From NCBI RefSeq assembly GCF_900115955.1, contig NZ_FOYL01000003.1, forward strand, positions 405,117 to 469,116: a DNA stretch of 64,000 bases. Direction: 5' to 3'. Position numbers and translations under genes: made by a program. Of this stretch, positions 45,729 through 54,377 are shown in pieces. Under the pieces are notes generated by a model. The model had not been told where the DNA came from. It was given only the letters and a program-made list of their open reading frames with translations, and made no database searches. The first letter of the stretch is position 1. Every line of letters starts with the position of its first letter. Origin of the DNA: Lentzea waywayandensis. Its GTDB lineage: Bacteria; Actinomycetota; Actinomycetes; Mycobacteriales; Pseudonocardiaceae.

Positions 45729-47177
45729 ATGACTTCGACGACTGAGAAGGTCGGGGTGCACCCGCACCCCCAGCGCTGGGCCGTGCTCGGCGTGCTCTGC
45801 CTGTCCGTGATGGTCGTGGTGCTGGACAACACCGTGCTCAACGTGGCGATCCCGTCCATCTCGACGGGCTTGGACGCGAGTACCGCGGACATCCAGTGGA
45901 TGATCAACGCCTACTCGCTGGCACTGGCGGGCCTACTGCTCACGACCGGATCGCTCAGCGACAGGTTCGGCCGCAAGCGCGCGCTTCTGGCCGGTCTCGC
46001 ACTGTTCGGCGCCGGTAGCGCGGTCGCCGCCTACGCGGGCTCGTCCGAGGCGTTGATCGCGGCCCGCGGCTTCATGGGCATCGGCGCCGCGGTGCTGATG
46101 CCCGGCACGCTCGCCGTGCTGATGCAGTTGTTCGACGACAAGGAACGCCCGAAGGCCATCGGTATCTGGGCCGCCGTCACGAGTCTCGGCTTCGCGGCGG
46201 GGCCGGTGATCGGTGGCGCGCTGATCAAGCACTTCTGGTGGGGCTCGGTGTTCCTGATCAACGTGCCGGTGGCGATCCTCGCGATCGCGGCCGTCGCGAT
46301 GCTGGTGCCGGAGTCCAAGGACCCGACCGTGCGCAAGCCGGACGTGCTCGGCTCGATCCTGTCGATCATCGGCATGGTGTCGATCGTCTACGCGGTGATC
46401 GAGGTGCCGGAGCACGGGTTCGGCTCGGCGGAGTTCGGTGTCCCGGTGGCGATCGGACTCATCACCATGACCGGATTCGCGTTGTGGGAACGGCACACCG
46501 CTGATCCGATGCTCGATCTCGGGTTCTTCTCCGACCGCCGGTTCACCGGCGCGGTGGCGTCGGGCGTGCTGGCGGCGTTCGGCATGGCGGGCTCGCTCTT
46601 CCTGCTGACGCAACACCTTCAGGGCGTGCTCGGCTACAGCCCGCTGGAGGCCGGCGTGCGCGTGGCACCGATGGCGATCGCGTTGCTCGTCACCAGCAAC
46701 ACCTTGGGACAGCTCGTGATCAAGCTGGGCGCGGGCCGGGCGATGCTGCTCGGCATGACGATCGTCGCGGGCGGTGTGGCACTGCTGTCGATCGGCACCA
46801 CCTACCCGCCGACGCTGGCCGGCCTCATCCTCATCGGCGTCGGAGTCGGCGTGTCCCAACCGGTCGCGGTCAACGCGTTGATGGGCTCGATCCCGCCGGA
46901 ACGCGCCGGCATCGCGTCCGGGCTGTCGGGCACGCTGACGGAACTGGGTTCCTCGTTCGGCATCGCCGTGCTCGGCGCGTTGCTGTCGGCGCGGTTCGTG
47001 GCGTCGCTGCCGGACGGCGTTCCGGGGCGGTCACTGAGCGAGGCGCTGCACAGCGGTGCGGACATCACGGTCGTGCGCGAGGCGTTCTCGAACGGCATGA
47101 GCATCAGCCTGCTGATCGGCGCGATCGCCGTGTTCCTGGGAGGTGTTGTGGCCAGCGTGTTGCTGCGGCGTGCCTAG
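45729..47177 (+). CDS. MFS transporter, DHA2 (14-TM) drug exporter family
   Basis: A 482-residue proton-driven multidrug exporter. It has motif C-like and DHA2 signatures: LDNTVLNVAIPSIS in TM1, the loop motif GSLSDRFGRKRAL, and GFAAGPVIGGALI in TM5. About 14 TM segments are predicted. ATG at 45729 has GGGGGAGGAAC. A TetR gene follows 9 bp downstream, a typical resistance cassette. Two direct repeats just upstream are the candidate operator. Confidence 0.92.
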   Translation: MTSTTEKVGVHPHPQRWAVLGVLCLSVMVVVLDNTVLNVAIPSISTGLDASTADIQWMINAYSLALAGLLLTTGSLSDRFGRKRALLAGLALFGAGSAVAAYAGSSEALIAARGFMGIGAAVLMPGTLAVLMQLFDDKERPKAIGIWAAVTSLGFAAGPVIGGALIKHFWWGSVFLINVPVAILAIAAVAMLVPESKDPTVRKPDVLGSILSIIGMVSIVYAVIEVPEHGFGSAEFGVPVAIGLITMTGFALWERHTADPMLDLGFFSDRRFTGAVASGVLAAFGMAGSLFLLTQHLQGVLGYSPLEAGVRVAPMAIALLVTSNTLGQLVIKLGAGRAMLLGMTIVAGGVALLSIGTTYPPTLAGLILIGVGVGVSQPVAVNALMGSIPPERAGIASGLSGTLTELGSSFGIAVLGALLSARFVASLPDGVPGRSLSEALHSGADITVVREAFSNGMSISLLIGAIAVFLGGVVASVLLRRA

Positions 47178-47186
47178 GATCGCTTC

Positions 47187-47867
47187 GTGGAGAGCGTGTG
47201 GTTCGGCAAGCCCAGGCCCAGCAGCGGTCAGCCCCTCGGCCTGAGCCGGGAGGCGATCGTCCGCAAGGCGATGGAGATGCTGGACGAGCACGGCCGGCAG
47301 AAGCTCTCCATGCGCAAGCTCGCGGCGGAACTGGGTGCGGCCCCCATGTCGCTGTACTGGCACGTGCCGACGAAGGACGCCCTGATCGAGCTCTGCCTCG
47401 ACGAGATCTACGGCGAGTTCCCCCTGCCGGACCCCGACGACGACTGGGAGAGCGCGGTGCGCGGGATGATGCACGCGTTGCGTCATCTCGCGCTCAAGCA
47501 CCCGTGGTGGGTGCGCGGCATCGGCGAGTTCAACAGCATCGGCCCGAACGCGGTGGCGATGTCCGACTCGATGTTCGAACCCCTGCTGCGGGCGGGCCTG
47601 TCGTTGCCCGCCGCGGCGCAGTCGGTCTCGACGGTGTCGAGCTACGTCGTCGGGTACTCGATCGCCGAGGTCAACTTCATCGCGCGCGGCGGGATGGACT
47701 CGCCGCCGCCGGACCTGGCGAAGATCGCCGACATGTACCGGGAGAAGCACCCGAACTACGTCAGGATGCTGGACGAGCAGGAGATCTGGTCGCTGGAAGG
47801 GCAGTTCGAGTTCGGGCTCGACTGCGTGATCGACGGCATCAAGGCGCGCGTCGCCGCCCTGAGATGA
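47187..47867 (+). CDS. TetR-family transcriptional regulator
   Basis: A 226-residue repressor. The HTH is LSREAIVRKAMEMLDEHGRQ ... LSMRKLAAELGAAPMSLYWHVPTKDAL, close to TetR itself (the YWHV variant), followed by a TetR_C-like ligand domain. GTG at 47187 has AGGA seven bases upstream. It is the second gene of the MFS operon and probably represses it. Its 3' end overlaps the convergent NB-ARC gene by 29 bp. Confidence 0.92.
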   Translation: MESVWFGKPRPSSGQPLGLSREAIVRKAMEMLDEHGRQKLSMRKLAAELGAAPMSLYWHVPTKDALIELCLDEIYGEFPLPDPDDDWESAVRGMMHALRHLALKHPWWVRGIGEFNSIGPNAVAMSDSMFEPLLRAGLSLPAAAQSVSTVSSYVVGYSIAEVNFIARGGMDSPPPDLAKIADMYREKHPNYVRMLDEQEIWSLEGQFEFGLDCVIDGIKARVAALR

Positions 47868-49932
47868 CTGAGCGCAGCGCCTGGGCTTCCGGCGCGTGAA
47901 TGCTCTCGTAGATCGTGAGAGCCTCGTTCCACGCCGGGATCGCCCGGTCGGTCAGGCCCTGGCCGTCCAGGGTGTCGCCGAGTAGCTGCAACGTGCGGGC
48001 GGTCTGGTAGTCGTCCTCGCACTCGTTGTAAGTCCTGGCAGCGCTCATGAAGTGCTCGACCGCCTGGCCGAGTTCGCCGAGGTCGGCCTCGAGCTGGGCC
48101 AGGTGACGGAGGAAGAGCGCTTCGTTCCACGAGTTGCCCGACGAGCGGCAGATGTCGAGGGACTGGACCAGGTGGGCTCGCGCGTCGTCGAACCGTCCCT
48201 GGCGATGACAGATGCGTCCGAGCTCGCCCAGCATGATCGCTTCGCCGCGCTGGACGCGCAGTTCGCGGTAGAGCGGTAGTGCCTGCCGGAAGCATCCGGC
48301 CGCGTTGTCGAGATCCTCCAGTTGCTCGAGCGCCAGCCCGATCACGTGGTAGCTACCCGCCACCTGACGCCGATTTCCCAGCCGCTGTGCGATGTCCCGC
48401 ATCCGCTCGGCGTGCAGAATCGCCTCGTCGAGCCGGTTCGCGCGCAACAAGGCGTCCACGAACGCGCTGAGGCTCACCAGTTCGACCTGCTCGTCACCGA
48501 GCCGCCGGGCGTTCTCCAGGCCGACGGCACATGCTTCGGCATCGGCCGCCCAATGACCGTGGCGGATGTAGTGGGTCGCCATGCAGATCGGCAGCAGCGC
48601 CGCGATGAGAGCGTGGCCGTGTTGTGAGGCGTGGTGAAGTGCGGACTGGAGGTTGACGTGCTCCTGCCGGTACCACTCCACCGCCGCACTCCGGGAGTCG
48701 AACGTCTCAGGCTCGACGTTCTGCAACTGGTCGTGTTCCAGACGCGGTCGTCCGTGATGCGGGTAGATCGTCAGCCTGGCGACGTCAGCGGTGCGCAGAT
48801 ACCAGGTGAGCAGCAGCTGGACGCTCTTCGCGCGATCCGCGGCGGTGTCACAGGCGTGTGTGGTCTCCGCGGCGAAGTCCCGGACCAGGTCGTGGAACTG
48901 GAAGCGGTCGGGACCGACTTCGGTGAGCAGGTGTCCGCTGGTCAACGTGTCCAGCAGCGGCCGAACAGGCATCCCGGTCATCGCGGAGGCGGCCTGAGTG
49001 CTGATCGTCTGGCCGGGATGGAGGCTCAGCAGGCGGAACAGCCGTGCCGCCGACGCGGGCAGGGCGAGGTAGGACCACGCGAAGATCGAACGGATCGTGG
49101 CACTCGTGTCGTCCTGGGTCGTGAGCGTGTCCAGCCGGCGGTCGGCGAGGTTCGTCGCCAACGCGGCGATGGACCGATGAGGCCGGTCGGCGACCTGTTC
49201 AGCCGCTATCCGAAGTGCGAGCGGCAACCCGGCGCACCGCTGGACCAGGTCGTTGGTGGCATCGGGTTCGGCGTCCGCGCGCACTGGACCGATGACGTCT
49301 CGTGCCAGCGCCAACGCGTCGCGGGGTGGCAGCTCACGCAGAACGATGCGGTGCGCGCCGTCTCTCGACGTCAGGCCCGCCAGTCGGTTCCGGCTGGTCA
49401 CCAGAACGAGGCAGGCCGGTGAGCCGGGCAGAAGCGCGCGAACCTGCTCGGCGGTGGCCGCGTTGTCGAGCAGCACCAGCATGTGGCGGTCCGCGAGAAG
49501 CGAGCGGTAGAGACCGGTCATGGCGTCGGTGTCCTGCGGGACAGCCGCGCCGGACACTCCCAGGGCGGCCAGGAAACCTGTCAGCACGACGGTCGGCGTG
49601 AGCGGTGATTCCGGTGAGAAACCGCGCAGGTTCACGTACAACTGGCCATCGGGAAATCGGTCGCGACGGCTGTGCGCCCAGTGCACCGCCAGCGCTGTCT
49701 TGCCCACGCCGGCCACGCCCGCGATCGCCGAGATGATCACCGGGCGGGTGCCGCCGGACGTCTGGGCGTCGAGGGCGTCGAGTTCCGGGGTGCGTCCGGT
49801 GAAGTGCGCGACGTCCGGTGGCAGCTGCCGCGGGGTCGTCCAGGCGGACTCCGCGTGCAGGTGAACGGAACCCGCCTGGATCACCGTGCCGGCGTCGCCT
49901 CGGACGACGTTGCGCGTCGAGTCACCTGACAT
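47839..49932 (-). CDS. NB-ARC ATPase with TPR domain
   Basis: A 697-residue soluble STAND protein. A short beta-rich N terminus (RNVVRGDAGTVIQAGSVHLH) precedes the NB-ARC domain: Walker A GVAGVGKT (72-79), Walker B HMLVLLDNA and LVTSRNRLAGL. A winged-helix region and about seven TPR-like helical repeats follow to the C terminus. There is no SARP/BTAD DNA-binding domain, unlike AfsR. It may act as a signalling scaffold. It is a distant relative of the gene at the left edge, which has membrane helices in place of the short N terminus. Confidence 0.9.
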   Translation of the reverse strand: MSGDSTRNVVRGDAGTVIQAGSVHLHAESAWTTPRQLPPDVAHFTGRTPELDALDAQTSGGTRPVIISAIAGVAGVGKTALAVHWAHSRRDRFPDGQLYVNLRGFSPESPLTPTVVLTGFLAALGVSGAAVPQDTDAMTGLYRSLLADRHMLVLLDNAATAEQVRALLPGSPACLVLVTSRNRLAGLTSRDGAHRIVLRELPPRDALALARDVIGPVRADAEPDATNDLVQRCAGLPLALRIAAEQVADRPHRSIAALATNLADRRLDTLTTQDDTSATIRSIFAWSYLALPASAARLFRLLSLHPGQTISTQAASAMTGMPVRPLLDTLTSGHLLTEVGPDRFQFHDLVRDFAAETTHACDTAADRAKSVQLLLTWYLRTADVARLTIYPHHGRPRLEHDQLQNVEPETFDSRSAAVEWYRQEHVNLQSALHHASQHGHALIAALLPICMATHYIRHGHWAADAEACAVGLENARRLGDEQVELVSLSAFVDALLRANRLDEAILHAERMRDIAQRLGNRRQVAGSYHVIGLALEQLEDLDNAAGCFRQALPLYRELRVQRGEAIMLGELGRICHRQGRFDDARAHLVQSLDICRSSGNSWNEALFLRHLAQLEADLGELGQAVEHFMSAARTYNECEDDYQTARTLQLLGDTLDGQGLTDRAIPAWNEALTIYESIHAPEAQALRSVISGRRRAP

Positions 49933-50015
49933 GGCGGTAGATGATGTGCTCGATGGCGGCCAGACGGCGGTGGAACGGAAGGCCGGTCACCTGTTCGGGT
50001 GCCGGATAGGCGAAA

Positions 50016-50043
50016 CCCCCGCAGCGATTCACGCGTGCGGGGG
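50016..50043 (-). terminator. Terminator of ald
   Basis: CCCCCGCA (50016-50023) pairs with TGCGGGGG (50036-50043). On the minus strand the stem is followed by TTTC. It lies about 20 bases past the ald stop. Confidence 0.75.
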
Positions 50044-50063
50044 CCTCATTCATTCAGTTGGCT

Positions 50064-51176
50064 TTAGACAACGGTCTCCAGCGGCGTGTGCGCGAGGCCG
50101 GTCGCCTCGGCCACCGGGCCGTTGGTCAGCAGTCCGGCGTGGACGTTGAGGCCCAGAGCCAGCGAACGGTCGTCCTTGAGCGCCTTCTCCCAGCCCTTGT
50201 CGGCCAGCGCGACGGCGTACGGCAGCGTCACGTTGGTCAGCGCGTAGGTCGAGGTGCGCGGGACGGCGCCCGGCATGTTCGCCACGCAGTAGAAGACCGA
50301 GTTGTGGACCTCGTAGGTCGGCTCGGCGTGCGTGGTGGCGCGGGAGTCCTCGAAGCAACCGCCCTGGTCGATGGCGATGTCGACGAGCACCGAACCCGGC
50401 TTCATGTCCGCGACCAGCGCGTTCGACACGAGCTTCGGGGCGGCGGCACCGGGGACGAGCACGGCGCCGATGACCAGGTCGGCCTCGCGGACGGCCTGCT
50501 CGATGGCGAACGAGTTCGAGGCCAGCGTGCGCAGGCGGCCCTGGAACTGGGCGTCGATCTGGCGCAGGCGGTCGACGTTGGTGTCGAGGATCTGCACGTC
50601 CGCGCCCATGCCCACGGCGATGGTGGCGGCGTTGACGCCCGCCACGCCGCCGCCGATGACGACCACACGGGCCGGAGCGACACCGGGGACGCCGCCGGGC
50701 AGCACGCCGCGGCCACCGGAGGGCTTCATCAGCGAGAACGCGCCGACCTGCGGGGCCAGCCGGCCCGCGACCTCGGACATCGGGGCGAGCAGCGGCAGCG
50801 AGCGGTTCGGCAGCTGCACGGTCTCGTAGGCGATGGCCGTGGTGCCGGACGCCAGCAGCGCCTCGGTCAGCGGCTTGTCGGCGGCGAGGTGCAGGTACGT
50901 GAAGAGGGTCTGGCCGGCGCGGAGACGGGGGTACTCCTCGGCGATCGGCTCCTTGACCTTGAGAACCAGGTCACCTTCCGCCCACACGTCGTCGGCGGTC
51001 GGGAGGATCTTGGCGCCCGCGGCGAGGTACTCCTCGTCGGTGATCGCGGAACCGAGACCGGCACCCTGCTCGACGTACACGTCGTGCCCGCGGCTGGTCA
51101 GTTCGTGCGCACCGGCAGGCGTGAGAGCGACGCGGTACTCGTGGTTCTTGATCTCGCGAGGAACTGCGATCCGCAC
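50064..51176 (-). CDS. ald: Alanine dehydrogenase
   Basis: NAD-dependent L-alanine dehydrogenase (370 residues; the family has about 371), which interconverts alanine with pyruvate plus ammonia. Seen are VPREIKNHEYRVALTPAGA, the catalytic Lys in LVLKVKEP, the His in FTYLHLAA, the NAD motif VVIGGGVAGVNAA, SVLVDIAIDQGGC and YCVANMPGAVPRTST. GTG at 51176 has GGAGGAG; the 19 extra codons upstream are not part of the protein. It is divergent from the glycine-riboswitch gcvH-sdaA unit, linking alanine, glycine and serine to pyruvate. Confidence 0.96.
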   Translation of the reverse strand: MRIAVPREIKNHEYRVALTPAGAHELTSRGHDVYVEQGAGLGSAITDEEYLAAGAKILPTADDVWAEGDLVLKVKEPIAEEYPRLRAGQTLFTYLHLAADKPLTEALLASGTTAIAYETVQLPNRSLPLLAPMSEVAGRLAPQVGAFSLMKPSGGRGVLPGGVPGVAPARVVVIGGGVAGVNAATIAVGMGADVQILDTNVDRLRQIDAQFQGRLRTLASNSFAIEQAVREADLVIGAVLVPGAAAPKLVSNALVADMKPGSVLVDIAIDQGGCFEDSRATTHAEPTYEVHNSVFYCVANMPGAVPRTSTYALTNVTLPYAVALADKGWEKALKDDRSLALGLNVHAGLLTNGPVAEATGLAHTPLETVV

Positions 51177-51404
51177 GATGACTCCTCCGTTCGGTGGCCG
51201 ACATCTCATAATGTGAGCCAGTCGCAAGGTCATGTCACTGTGCGAATTGCACTATCCGGTAACCCTTGGTTGTTCATCTAGGACAGAGCGACCTGAGTCC
51301 CGTTCGCGTTCCACTCGACCGTCCCGCGTTGACACTCGGCGGGGGCCGCACATAGCGTTCGCGCCGAGAACTGAACACCGGCCGCGGCGCGCAAGCGTCA
51401 GAAC

Positions 51405-51506
51405 CCGAGTGGGAGAGACCTCGACGAACTGGTCGGGGCGCCGAAGGGGCAAGCTCCCGCACACTCTCAGGCAGCAAGACCGCTCGGGGTAGGCAACTCT
51501 GCACGG
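51405..51506 (+). ncRNA. Glycine riboswitch (single aptamer)
   Basis: The glycine aptamer core is readable in order: GGGAGAGACC (51411-51420), GCGCCGAAGGGGCAA (51438-51452), ACTCTCAGGCA (51463-51473), AGACCG (51477-51482) and AACTCTGCAC (51495-51504). It lies about 50 bases before gcvH. Only one aptamer is evident; the flanking sequence does not repeat the core. Glycine binding should switch on gcvH-sdaA. I see no clear terminator, so control may be translational. Confidence 0.85.
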
Positions 51507-51555
51507 CGGAGGGGGCGCAAGTTTGCTGACCCGTCACAGCCAGAGGAGTCGCGCC

Positions 51556-51939
51556 GTGGAGTTCCCCGAGAACCTGCTCTACACCGCCGAGCACGAGTGG
51601 GTCGACTGGACGCCGGGCACCCAGGACCCGCTGACCTGCGGAATCACCGAGTACGCCGCGGACGCGCTCGGCGACATCGTCTTCGTCCAGCTGCCCGAGG
51701 TCGGTGCCAAGGTCGTCACCAACGCGGTCTGCGGCGAGCTGGAGTCCACCAAGTCCGTCAGCGACCTGTTCTCGCCCGTCACCGGTGAGGTGATCGAGGT
51801 CAACAGCGCCGTCGTGGACGACCCGGCGATCGTGAACAACGACCCGTACGGCGACGGATGGCTGTTCAAGGTCCGCGTCGAGTCGGCCGAGAACCTCCTC
51901 ACGGCGGCGAAGTACGCCGAACTCACGCAGACCTCTTGA
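51556..51939 (+). CDS. gcvH: Glycine cleavage system H protein
   Basis: A 127-residue lipoyl carrier that shuttles the methylamine group between GcvP and GcvT. The lipoylated Lys is in [17 protein letters not shown], with TAEHEWV and the C-terminal DGWLFKV also typical. GTG at 51556 has AGAGGAG seven bases upstream and follows the riboswitch; the upstream TTG 51523 would put 11 riboswitch-leader codons into the protein. GcvP and GcvT are not in this window. It is followed after 44 bp by sdaA. Confidence 0.95.
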   Translation: MEFPENLLYTAEHEWVDWTPGTQDPLTCGITEYAADALGDIVFVQLPEVGAKVVTNAVCGELESTKSVSDLFSPVTGEVIEVNSAVVDDPAIVNNDPYGDGWLFKVRVESAENLLTAAKYAELTQTS

Positions 51940-51983
51940 TTCTGGGCATGACTGACCGCCCCACCACCACGAAGGACTGATCA

Positions 51984-53348
51984 GTGGCGATCAGCGTTTT
52001 CGACCTTTTCTCCGTCGGCATCGGACCGTCCAGCTCGCACACGGTCGGCCCGATGCGCGCGGCAGCGATGTTCGTCGAGAAGCTCGGCGCACGTGTGTCC
52101 GAAGTGGACCGCGTGCACGTCGAGCTGTTCGGCTCGCTCGGCGCGACCGGCCACGGTCACGGCAGCCCCAAGGCCGTGTTCCTCGGCCTCGAAGGCAACC
52201 TCCCGGAAGAAGTCGACCCCACCGTCGCGGCCGCCCGCGTCGAGGAGATCGTCTCCGGCGGACGCCTCAGGCTCGGCGGCGCGCACGAGATCGGTTTCGT
52301 GCACGACCGCGACCTCGTCATGCACCGCCGCAAGTCACTCCCGTTGCACCCCAACGGGATGAGCTTCGAGGCGTTCGCGGACGGCAAGTCGGTCGAGCAC
52401 GCCGTCTACTACTCGATCGGCGGCGGGTTCGTCGTCGACGAGAACGCCTCGGGCACCGACCGGATCAAGCCGGACTCGACGCCGTTGGCGCACCCGTTCC
52501 TGACCGGCGACGAGCTGCTCGCGCGCTGCCGCGAGACCGGCCTGTCGATCAGCGAGATCATGATGGCCAACGAGCTGTCGTGGCGCACCGAAGCCGAGGT
52601 CCGCCAAGGACTTCTGCACATCTGGCACGTCATGCAGGAGTGCGTCGAACGCGGCTGCAACGAGCACGGCGTCCTGCCCGGCGGCCTGAAGGTCCGCCGC
52701 CGTGCCGCCGAGATGCGCAGGACGCTGGAGAAGGAGCACTTCGTCACCGACCCGTTGCGGGTCATGGACTGGGTGACGCTCTTCGCACTGGCCGTCAACG
52801 AGGAGAACGCGGCGGGCGGCCGTGTCGTCACCGCGCCGACCAACGGCGCGGCCGGCATCGTCCCGGCGGTCCTGCACTACTACACGAAGTTCGTGCCGGG
52901 AGCCTCCGACGACGGCGTGGTCCGGTTCCTGCTGACGGCAGCTGCGATCGGCGTGCTGTTCAAGGAGAACGCGTCGATCTCCGGCGCCGAGGTCGGCTGC
53001 CAGGGCGAGGTCGGCTCGGCCTGCTCGATGGCCGCCGGCGGCCTCGCCGAGGTGCTCGGCGGCACCCCTGAACAGGTCGAGAACGCCGCCGAGATCGCCA
53101 TGGAGCACAACCTGGGCCTGACGTGCGACCCGATCGGCGGCCTCGTGCAGATTCCCTGCATCGAACGCAACGCCGTCGCGTCCATCAAGGCCATCACGGC
53201 TGTGCGCATGGCTTTGCGCGGCGACGGCTCGCACTTCGTGTCGCTCGACAAGGTCATCAAGACCATGCGGGACACCGGCAAGGACATGTCGGTGAAGTAC
53301 AAGGAGACAGCTCGCGGCGGACTCGCCGTGAACGTCATCGAGTGCTGA
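51984..53348 (+). CDS. sdaA: L-serine ammonia-lyase (iron-sulfur type)
   Basis: A 454-residue single-chain L-serine dehydratase: serine to pyruvate plus ammonia. It has the N-terminal [16 protein letters not shown], the catalytic region [14 protein letters not shown], and the 4Fe-4S cysteines in [12 protein letters not shown] and [14 protein letters not shown]. Downstream of the glycine riboswitch and gcvH, it would drain serine formed from glycine, a detoxification logic. GTG at 51984. It ends one base before the stop of the convergent gene. Confidence 0.96.
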   Translation: MAISVFDLFSVGIGPSSSHTVGPMRAAAMFVEKLGARVSEVDRVHVELFGSLGATGHGHGSPKAVFLGLEGNLPEEVDPTVAAARVEEIVSGGRLRLGGAHEIGFVHDRDLVMHRRKSLPLHPNGMSFEAFADGKSVEHAVYYSIGGGFVVDENASGTDRIKPDSTPLAHPFLTGDELLARCRETGLSISEIMMANELSWRTEAEVRQGLLHIWHVMQECVERGCNEHGVLPGGLKVRRRAAEMRRTLEKEHFVTDPLRVMDWVTLFALAVNEENAAGGRVVTAPTNGAAGIVPAVLHYYTKFVPGASDDGVVRFLLTAAAIGVLFKENASISGAEVGCQGEVGSACSMAAGGLAEVLGGTPEQVENAAEIAMEHNLGLTCDPIGGLVQIPCIERNAVASIKAITAVRMALRGDGSHFVSLDKVIKTMRDTGKDMSVKYKETARGGLAVNVIEC

Positions 53349-53349
53349 C

Positions 53350-53943
53350 CTACCCGAGCGCGTCGATCTGCGTCACCGCGTACTGCGCGACCTCGTTGTC
53401 CATTCCGGACAGACGGTCGCGCAGTACGGGGGTGAGCAGCCAGCTCAGGATCGGCCGAGCCGGTTCGTCCCACCGCAACCAGCCTCCGTCGCACGGCGTG
53501 CCGCCGCTCAGGAAGTCGTACGACCACTTGTGAGCGAGCTCCGCGACGGCGGCGTCGGGAAGGCCGTCGACGACGCGCAGCCACGGGGTCAGGTCCTCGT
53601 CCATCTGCGCGGCGGCCTGGACCAGCTCGCTCAGCTCCGGGCCGTGCGACGTGCGGATGATGATCTCGGTGAGCCTCGCCCGCAGCGCGGTGCGCTCGTC
53701 CTCCGGCCAGGCGGGCAGGTTGGCCCACGTCAGACCCTGGGTGAGCCGGCTGTCCGGGTCGCGTTCCAGCAGATCGAGCACCCTGGGCGCGAGCCGTCGC
53801 CAGGCGAGCTCGTACTCGTCCGGTTCGAAGTGGTCCTCGACCTCCCAGGCGAACTGCCACACGACGTTGTCGGGTACCAGCGCGGGATCGCCGTCGAGCA
53901 GCTCCAGCTCGGCCGGGGTCCAGCAGAGTCCGCAGCCCTTCAC
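53350..53943 (-). CDS. Hypothetical protein
   Basis: A 197-residue acidic, Trp-rich protein beginning MKGCGLCWTPAELELLDGDP. No family is recognised; predicted structure is mostly helical. GTG at 53943 lies four bases after the HxlR stop, so the two are cotranscribed. Codon use is ordinary for the window. Confidence 0.75.
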   Translation of the reverse strand: MKGCGLCWTPAELELLDGDPALVPDNVVWQFAWEVEDHFEPDEYELAWRRLAPRVLDLLERDPDSRLTQGLTWANLPAWPEDERTALRARLTEIIIRTSHGPELSELVQAAAQMDEDLTPWLRVVDGLPDAAVAELAHKWSYDFLSGGTPCDGGWLRWDEPARPILSWLLTPVLRDRLSGMDNEVAQYAVTQIDALG

Positions 53944-53947
53944 GCGC

Positions 53948-54301
53948 TCAGCGGGCGTCGTACGCGGCCTGCGCGGCCAGCACCTCGGGCATGCGGCCCT
54001 CCAGCAGGTGGATCAACGACAGCAGCCGCTCGGCCGTGTCGCGGCCCAGCGGCGTGAGGCTGTAGTCGACGCGCGGCGGGTTCGTGTTCTGGGCTTCCCG
54101 GTGCACGAGACCGTCGCGCTCCAGTGCCTGCAGCGTCTGGGACAGCATCTTCTCGCTGACCCCGTCGACGCGGCGGCGCAGCTCGTTGAAGCGCAGCTGC
54201 CCGTCGGCGAGCGCGGTCAGCGTCAGGCTGCCCCACCTGCCGGTGATGTGCTCCAGCGTGGGACGCGACGGGCACGCTTTCGCGAACACGTTGAAGTCCA
54301 T
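53948..54301 (-). CDS. HxlR-family transcriptional regulator
   Basis: A 117-residue winged-helix regulator: HITGRWGSLTLTALADGQLRFNELRRRVDGVSEKMLSQTLQALERDGLV is the classic HxlR fold, with the wing RVDYSLTPLGR. It has a Cys (AKACPS) at the position that is redox-active in some HxlR proteins. ATG 54301 is preferred to TTG 54322 because a TATGAT box ends six bases upstream, pointing to a leaderless mRNA. Confidence 0.9.
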   Translation of the reverse strand: MDFNVFAKACPSRPTLEHITGRWGSLTLTALADGQLRFNELRRRVDGVSEKMLSQTLQALERDGLVHREAQNTNPPRVDYSLTPLGRDTAERLLSLIHLLEGRMPEVLAAQAAYDAR

Positions 54302-54307
54302 AGCGGC

Positions 54308-54313
54308 ATCATA
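54308..54313 (-). promoter_or_regulatory. Candidate -10 of the leaderless hxlR gene
   Basis: On the minus strand TATGAT is followed by GCCGCT and the ATG. No SD is present. The -35 is unclear. Confidence 0.5.
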
Positions 54314-54377
54314 CCTGGTCAAAACGCTAACTGATAGTAAGTGTGAGAGCTCTCCGCGTCAGGAGAGCTCTCACACC

